Shown in pieces: positions 26,195 through 29,939 of a stretch of 29,939 nucleotides of DNA (the first letter of the stretch is position 1; every line of letters begins with the position of its first letter). Under the pieces are notes generated by a model that made no database searches, was not told where the DNA came from, and saw only the letters and a program-made list of their open reading frames with translations. The stretch covers positions 1 to 29,939 of the forward strand of contig CAPAOL010000042.1 of the NCBI GenBank assembly GCA_948579315.1, given 5' to 3'. The stretch comes from an uncultured Phocaeicola sp. Its GTDB lineage: Bacteria; Bacteroidota; Bacteroidia; Bacteroidales; Bacteroidaceae. The translations under genes and the position numbers were made by a program.

Positions 26195-26237
26195 CAGGAG
26201 AGAAAATAAAACGAATCATTAAAAAATAGTAGGATAT

Positions 26238-26600
26238 ATGAAAATAATAAATTTAACCAAAGATAGTTTTGTAGAGAAAGTAGCAGATTATCAGTCTTAT
26301 CCTGACAGTTGGAACTTCAAAGGGAATAAACCTTGCCTGGTCGATTTTCATGCACCCTGGTGTGTCTATTGCAAAGCATTATCGCCTATATTAGACCAAT
26401 TGGCAAAAGAATACGAAGGTAAATTAGATATTTATAAAGTGGACGTCGATCAGGAACCGGAACTGGAAAGCGCATTTAAGATTCGTACCATTCCCAATCT
26501 GTTACTTTGCCCGTTGAACGGCAAACCGACAATGAAATTAGGCACTATGAATAAAGCCCAATTGAAAGAATTAATAGAAACCAGTTTACTTTCAGAATAG
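26238..26600 (+). CDS. Thioredoxin-fold protein with atypical WCVYC active site
   Basis: A 120-residue cytosolic thioredoxin (no signal peptide). Typical sequence runs DFHAPWCVYCKALSPILDQLAKEY, then VDVDQEPELESAFKIRTIPNLLL with the cis-proline, and a C-terminal helix. The active site is WCVYC (41-45) rather than WCGPC, which should shift the redox potential or partner range. It would reduce disulphides, but the partner is unknown. An eleven-residue insertion near positions 18-30 (QSYPDSWNFKGN) precedes the usual strand. It is a single gene with its own promoter, divergent from the czc operon. Confidence 0.88.
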   Translation: MKIINLTKDSFVEKVADYQSYPDSWNFKGNKPCLVDFHAPWCVYCKALSPILDQLAKEYEGKLDIYKVDVDQEPELESAFKIRTIPNLLLCPLNGKPTMKLGTMNKAQLKELIETSLLSE

Positions 26601-26709
26601 AAAAACATCGAAAGTCCGGAAAGTTCCTTATGACGATAGACTACCGAGCTTTTGATATAATACAGAACATTTGCTGTTATAATAAGAGGGTGAAAAGCCT
26701 TGATCTTAT

Positions 26710-26798
26710 AAAATGCCCCTTACTAGAACTAAACTGAACTCCTAAAATTTTGTATCCAACTTTTGGGATTCAGTTTAGTTCTTAGTAAAGGGCATTTT
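26710..26798. repeat. 89-bp long inverted repeat, terminator or MITE-like element
   Basis: AAAATGCCCCTTACTAGAAC (26710 onward) faces TTCTTAGTAAAGGGCATTTT (ending 26798). The 29-bp arms pair with one mismatch and one inserted base, and pairing continues inward over TCCTAAAA/TTTTGGGA. It lies between convergent thioredoxin and nagA genes and T-runs flank the right side, so it may end both transcripts. The region 26601-26709 shows nothing else. Confidence 0.65.
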
Positions 26799-26851
26799 TC
26801 TTTTAGGAAGTCTCCGGACGGCCTTTTCCCTTTCAAAGGTTATTTCAATGG

Positions 26852-28024
26852 TTATTTATGCAACAGAATATCAGTTCCCGGAACGATCTTTCCCATTGAC
26901 CATACGCAACGTACATTCAGTTCTTTGTCAAGAATCACAATATCGGCATCCTTACCCTTTGCTAACGCCCCTTTACGATCACTCACTCCAATTAAACGGG
27001 CAGGAGTTTCAGAAGCCATACGCACGGCATCTTCCAAAGGAATATTGGCTTTCTTTACCATGGTGCGAACCAACACATCCATCGTAGCCAAACTACCGGC
27101 CAACGCAGAATGATCCGCCATCTTGCATACGCCATCCTCTATGATATAACGAGGATCAATCGGTTCATTCCCTTCATAAGCGGCATACGCCAAAGCATCG
27201 GTAACAAGGCAGGTATTCTCCACGCCTTTCAACTTATAAACCAGTTTCAGGATAGTGGCAGGTAAGTGAATACCGTCCGCAATCACTTCCACAGTCATTC
27301 CATCCGTCAGATACACACTTTCCACTGTACCTTCATATTTATATTCACGACGTTTATGGAAACCCGGCATCGCATTATAGAAATGAGCAGCATGAGAAAA
27401 TCCTACTGCAAATGCAGCTTTAATTTCATCATATTCGGCTTCGGTATGTGTAACAGCAGTCATAATTCCTTTCGAACGGGTATACTTTGCAAAATCATGT
27501 GCACCGGGCAGTTCCGGACTAATATCCCAACGTCTGATACAAGACGTACGCTCCAACAAAGGAATATATTCATTTTCATCCGGAGTTTTCAGAAAACCGT
27601 CATACTGCGTACCCGCCATCTTCAGATTCAGATATGGGCCTTCGATATGCAGACCAAGAATCGGAGAATCCTTCTCTTTCATCAAATGCTCACATACATC
27701 GACTGCCTGATAGATTCTTTCGAATGAAGTAGAGGACAAAGTAGGAAATATACCGGTAGCACCATGTTTCAGATGTGCATTGGTTGCGGTGCGGAAAGCC
27801 TCTTCCGTTGCTTCCGTATAATCATGCCCACCACCTCCATGTGCATGCATACTTACGAATCCGGGCACTATCGTCATCCCTCTGGCATCAATAACCGTTG
27901 CACCGATAACCGCTAAATCACTATTAGTTACCTCTAATATTTTTCCATCACAAATCAATACGGAACCATCTTTCAACCAGCCTTGCGGGGTAAGTATTCT
28001 TCCGTTTATTATTTGAGTCAACAT
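26852..28024 (-). CDS. nagA: N-acetylglucosamine-6-phosphate deacetylase, paralogue 1
   Basis: A 390-residue amidohydrolase that removes acetate from GlcNAc-6-P, giving GlcN-6-P for glycolysis or cell-wall precursors. Motifs: MHAHGGGGHDYTE (60-72), HIEGPYLN (126-133) with the metal-binding Glu, VTHTEAEYDEI, AHFYNAMPG, ADGIHLP, LVTDALAYAA with the catalytic Asp, DHSALAGS and the C-terminal GKDADIVILD. It lies 21 bases after the second copy (28046-29212) and is probably co-transcribed. No nagB is present in the window. The two proteins align without gaps at the N-terminus and are mostly identical over the C-terminal half. Confidence 0.95.
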   Translation of the reverse strand: MLTQIINGRILTPQGWLKDGSVLICDGKILEVTNSDLAVIGATVIDARGMTIVPGFVSMHAHGGGGHDYTEATEEAFRTATNAHLKHGATGIFPTLSSTSFERIYQAVDVCEHLMKEKDSPILGLHIEGPYLNLKMAGTQYDGFLKTPDENEYIPLLERTSCIRRWDISPELPGAHDFAKYTRSKGIMTAVTHTEAEYDEIKAAFAVGFSHAAHFYNAMPGFHKRREYKYEGTVESVYLTDGMTVEVIADGIHLPATILKLVYKLKGVENTCLVTDALAYAAYEGNEPIDPRYIIEDGVCKMADHSALAGSLATMDVLVRTMVKKANIPLEDAVRMASETPARLIGVSDRKGALAKGKDADIVILDKELNVRCVWSMGKIVPGTDILLHK

Positions 28025-28045
28025 AGTCTTTGTTATTTATTAGAT

Positions 28046-29212
28046 TTAAAACAGTTTGTTGGTGCCTTCCACCAGTTCTCCCATTGCCCATACGGCTCTC
28101 ACGTTCAAGTCTCTGTCCAAAGCGATCATATCAGCATCCTTGCCACGTTCCAGCGTTCCTTTACGGTCGAGCACTCCCATAATCCGGGCAGGAGTTTCGG
28201 AAGCCATTCTTACGGCATCTTCCAAAGGAATTTCCGCCTTTTGCACCATGGTACGAATCAAGCGATCCATCGTTGCAATACTCCCGGCCAAGGCTGAATG
28301 GTCTGCCAACTTACAGACTCCATCCTCAATAATCACACGCGGATCAAAGGCAACCTGGCTATCACTGGCGGCACAAGCCAATGCATCCGTTATCAGGCAA
28401 GTGCGTTCCACTCCTTTTATCTTATAGACAAGACGCAAGATCGTCGGAGGTACATGAATACCATCAGCCACCACTTCCACTGTCATATCATCAATCAGAT
28501 AAATACTTTCTACCGTACCTTCATACTTATACTCTCTCCGTTTATGGAAACCAGGCATCGCGTTATAAAAATGAGTGGCATGCGTATATCCCGCCTCATA
28601 AGCCGTCTGTATATCCTCAAATTCTGCCTGAGTATGTCCTACCGAAGCCAGTACACCTTTTGCCGTGATATATTTACCGAATTGCATGGCTCCGGGAAGT
28701 TCCGGTGCGGCATCCCAACGTTTAATACAGCGTGTTTCTTCCAATAACGGAATATATTCTTCGGGATCAGGATCTTTGATATTTCCCGGAATCTGTCCGC
28801 CTGCCATGTCCATATTGAAATAATGTCCTTCCAGATGAAGCCCAAGTACAGGGCTATTGGGCTCTGCCATCATTTTTTCAGTAGTTGCCGCAGCTGCACG
28901 GATCATCGGAATGGTAGAAGAAGAAAGGGTAGGAAAAATACTGGTGGTACCATGCTGCATGTGAGCCTTGATTGCTGTCCGGAAAGCCTCTTCGGTGCCT
29001 TCCATAAAATCTCTTCCACCGCCACCATGAACATGGATTTCTACACCTCCCGGAACAATATACATTCCTTTGGCATCAATCAGTTTGGCTCCGATAATGG
29101 CAAGGTCACAATTGGTTACTTCCAGAATTTTGTTATCGCGAATAAGAACTGACCCATCCTTCAGCCAACCTTGAGGCGTCAGGATGCGTGCATTAATGAT
29201 CTGTGTTAACAT
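28046..29212 (-). CDS. nagA: N-acetylglucosamine-6-phosphate deacetylase, paralogue 2
   Basis: A 388-residue protein and the first gene of the tandem nagA pair. The same motifs appear as in the other copy: IHVHGGGGRDFME (59-71), the metal Glu in HLEGHYFN (126-133), SVGHTQAEFEDI, THFYNAMPG, ADGIHVP, LITDALACAA (catalytic Asp) and DHSALAGS. The difference of note is HLEGH where nearly all NagA have HLEGP; the zinc ligands remain. Residues after PG also differ (GGVEIH against GFVSMH). Both copies are likely active, perhaps on different acetylated sugar phosphates. The TTG-N20-TAATTTTG promoter at 29296-29326 drives the pair. Confidence 0.94.
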   Translation of the reverse strand: MLTQIINARILTPQGWLKDGSVLIRDNKILEVTNCDLAIIGAKLIDAKGMYIVPGGVEIHVHGGGGRDFMEGTEEAFRTAIKAHMQHGTTSIFPTLSSSTIPMIRAAAATTEKMMAEPNSPVLGLHLEGHYFNMDMAGGQIPGNIKDPDPEEYIPLLEETRCIKRWDAAPELPGAMQFGKYITAKGVLASVGHTQAEFEDIQTAYEAGYTHATHFYNAMPGFHKRREYKYEGTVESIYLIDDMTVEVVADGIHVPPTILRLVYKIKGVERTCLITDALACAASDSQVAFDPRVIIEDGVCKLADHSALAGSIATMDRLIRTMVQKAEIPLEDAVRMASETPARIMGVLDRKGTLERGKDADMIALDRDLNVRAVWAMGELVEGTNKLF

Positions 29213-29295
29213 ATCACAAATAGTTAAATTAATTAAAGGTCTGTATGAATCAATGACGCTCTTTTTTGGGGGGAGTACATTGACTTCTTCATTTG

Positions 29296-29326
29296 CAAAA
29301 TTACGTTTTTCTATTCAATCTATCAA
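29296..29326 (-). promoter_or_regulatory. Bacteroides -33/-7 promoter for the nagA pair
   Basis: On the minus strand TTG (29326-29324) is followed after 20 bp by TAATTTTG (29303-29296), a good match to the Bacteroides pattern. The leader before the 29212 start is about 75 nt. Confidence 0.65.
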
Positions 29327-29385
29327 TAAAATCGTCCGATAAACTTCTAATAAAGTCCAATACCAGCCCGATTATTCAACCATCT

Positions 29386-29412
29386 ATAAATCAGAATTCA
29401 TCAATCATAAAT
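29386..29412 (-). repeat. AT-rich 27-mer repeat, copy 3 (inverted)
   Basis: Matches the reverse complement of the copy at 4416-4442 in 25 of 27 positions. It lies between the tRNA terminator and the nagA promoter. Confidence 0.55.
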
Positions 29413-29448
29413 AAAAAAAGGTTGCCAATCTTATCGATTGACAACCTT
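29413..29448 (-). terminator. Intrinsic terminator of the tRNA operon
   Basis: On the minus strand AAGGTTGTCAATC (29448-29436) pairs with GATTGGCAACCTT (29430-29418), 13 bp with one G-T pair, and is followed by a run of T. It lies 9 bases after the last tRNA-Gly. Confidence 0.85.
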
Positions 29449-29457
29449 ATGTCTATA

Positions 29458-29533
29458 TGGAGCGGAAAACGAGACTCGAACTCGCGACCCTAACCTTGGC
29501 AAGGTTATGCTCTACCAACTGAGCTATTTCCGC
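29458..29533 (-). tRNA. tRNA-Gly (GCC), copy 1, CCA encoded
   Basis: Cloverleaf on the minus strand: acceptor GCGGAAA/TTTCCGC, D-arm AGCTCAGTTGGTAGAGC, anticodon loop in AACCTTGCCAAGGTT with anticodon GCC, T-loop TTCGAGT, discriminator T. The CCA end is in the DNA. The body (29461-29533) is identical to the copy at 29687-29759. Confidence 0.95.
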
Positions 29534-29572
29534 AAACTAAATTTCGTCATTCAGAATTCTGAAGGATGGGGG

Positions 29573-29654
29573 TGCCCAGAACAGGACTCGAACCTGCATG
29601 CCTCTCGACACACGCACCTGAAACGTGCGCGTCTACCAATTCCGCCACCTGGGC
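29573..29654 (-). tRNA. tRNA-Leu (CAG)
   Basis: Cloverleaf of the leucine type with a long variable arm. Minus-strand start GCCCAGGTGGCGGAATTGG, anticodon stem CACGT/GCGTG with loop TTCAGGT, anticodon CAG, T-loop TTCGAGT. CCA is not encoded. Confidence 0.93.
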
Positions 29655-29686
29655 AAAACTTAGTTCCATTATTTCAAAGAAACAAG

Positions 29687-29759
29687 AGCGGAAAACGAGA
29701 CTCGAACTCGCGACCCTAACCTTGGCAAGGTTATGCTCTACCAACTGAGCTATTTCCGC
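29687..29759 (-). tRNA. tRNA-Gly (GCC), copy 2, CCA not encoded
   Basis: Identical to the copy at 29461-29533: acceptor GCGGAAA, anticodon GCC. The 3' flank is CTTG instead of CCA, so CCA must be added after transcription. Confidence 0.95.
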
Positions 29760-29778
29760 AAATCACTTTCATAAACTG

Positions 29779-29862
29779 TGAAGAGAAGGAGACTCGAACT
29801 CCCACGACATAACTGTCACTACCCCCTCAAAGTAGCGCGTCTACCAATTCCGCCACCTCTCC
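29779..29862 (-). tRNA. tRNA-Leu (GAG)
   Basis: Leucine-type tRNA with a long variable arm. Acceptor GGAGAGG pairs with TCTCTTC, anticodon stem CTACT/GGTAG, loop TTGAGGG with anticodon GAG, T-loop TTCGAGT. CCA is not encoded. Confidence 0.93.
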
Positions 29863-29885
29863 ATAATTTTAAAGTTTAACCTTTG

Positions 29886-29939
29886 TGCCCAGAACAGGAC
29901 TCGAACCTGCATGCCTCTCGACACACGCACCTGAAACGT
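29886..29939 (-). tRNA. tRNA-Leu (CAG), second copy, cut by window end
   Basis: The 3' part of a tRNA-Leu identical over this stretch to the 29573-29654 gene, including anticodon CAG. Its 5' part lies outside the window. Confidence 0.9.

Noticed and set aside
29438..29748. Open frames of 60-90 codons over the right end
   Set aside because: They run through tRNA genes and their repeated pieces (RDSNSRP, RTRDP) are translations of conserved tRNA sequence.

Overview
The window looks like a chromosomal segment of a gut Bacteroides. Many intergenic regions carry the Bacteroidetes -7 promoter element TAnnTTTG, Shine-Dalgarno sequences are absent, and the gene content (RelA/SpoT-like synthetase, tandem NagA, CzcCBA efflux, two-FtsX-domain ABC permease) is typical of the genus. 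I cannot name the species from sequence alone. No transposase, phage or CRISPR locus is visible.

Left part (1-5600): a RelA/SpoT-family (p)ppGpp synthetase whose hydrolase motifs are degraded; a panB-MFS transporter operon on the minus strand; a HAD phosphatase with its own terminator; and a 52-residue single-span membrane protein not usually called. Centre-left (5606-13229): an FtsX/MacB-type ABC permease plus a LolD-like ATPase on the minus strand face a plus-strand series of a lipoprotein metallophosphatase, an outer-membrane-like protein, an NtrC-type sigma-54 activator and an NtrB-like kinase. The 302-base gap between the two sides holds a good sigma-54 promoter pointing at the ABC genes, with two palindromes 21 bp apart at about -90 and -111. 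I read these as the activator sites of the adjacent regulator, so the block looks like a self-contained envelope-response module.

Centre-right (13230-18218): a 22-nt tandem repeat of small palindromes, a UraA-type permease, a CPA-type K+/H+ antiporter with an RCK-C-like tail, and an AMP-forming acyl-CoA synthetase. Next (18360-25998): an OmpR/CusS-like two-component pair converging on a czcCBA heavy-metal RND operon across a 22-bp perfect hairpin that contains the kinase stop codon. An 11-bp-period direct repeat upstream of czcC is a candidate regulator box.

Right end (26238-29939): an atypical thioredoxin (WCVYC), an 89-bp palindrome, two tandem nagA paralogues, and a minus-strand tRNA cluster (Leu-CAG, Leu-GAG, Gly-GCC, Leu-CAG, Gly-GCC in transcription order) ending at a clear intrinsic terminator. 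The last tRNA-Leu runs off the window.
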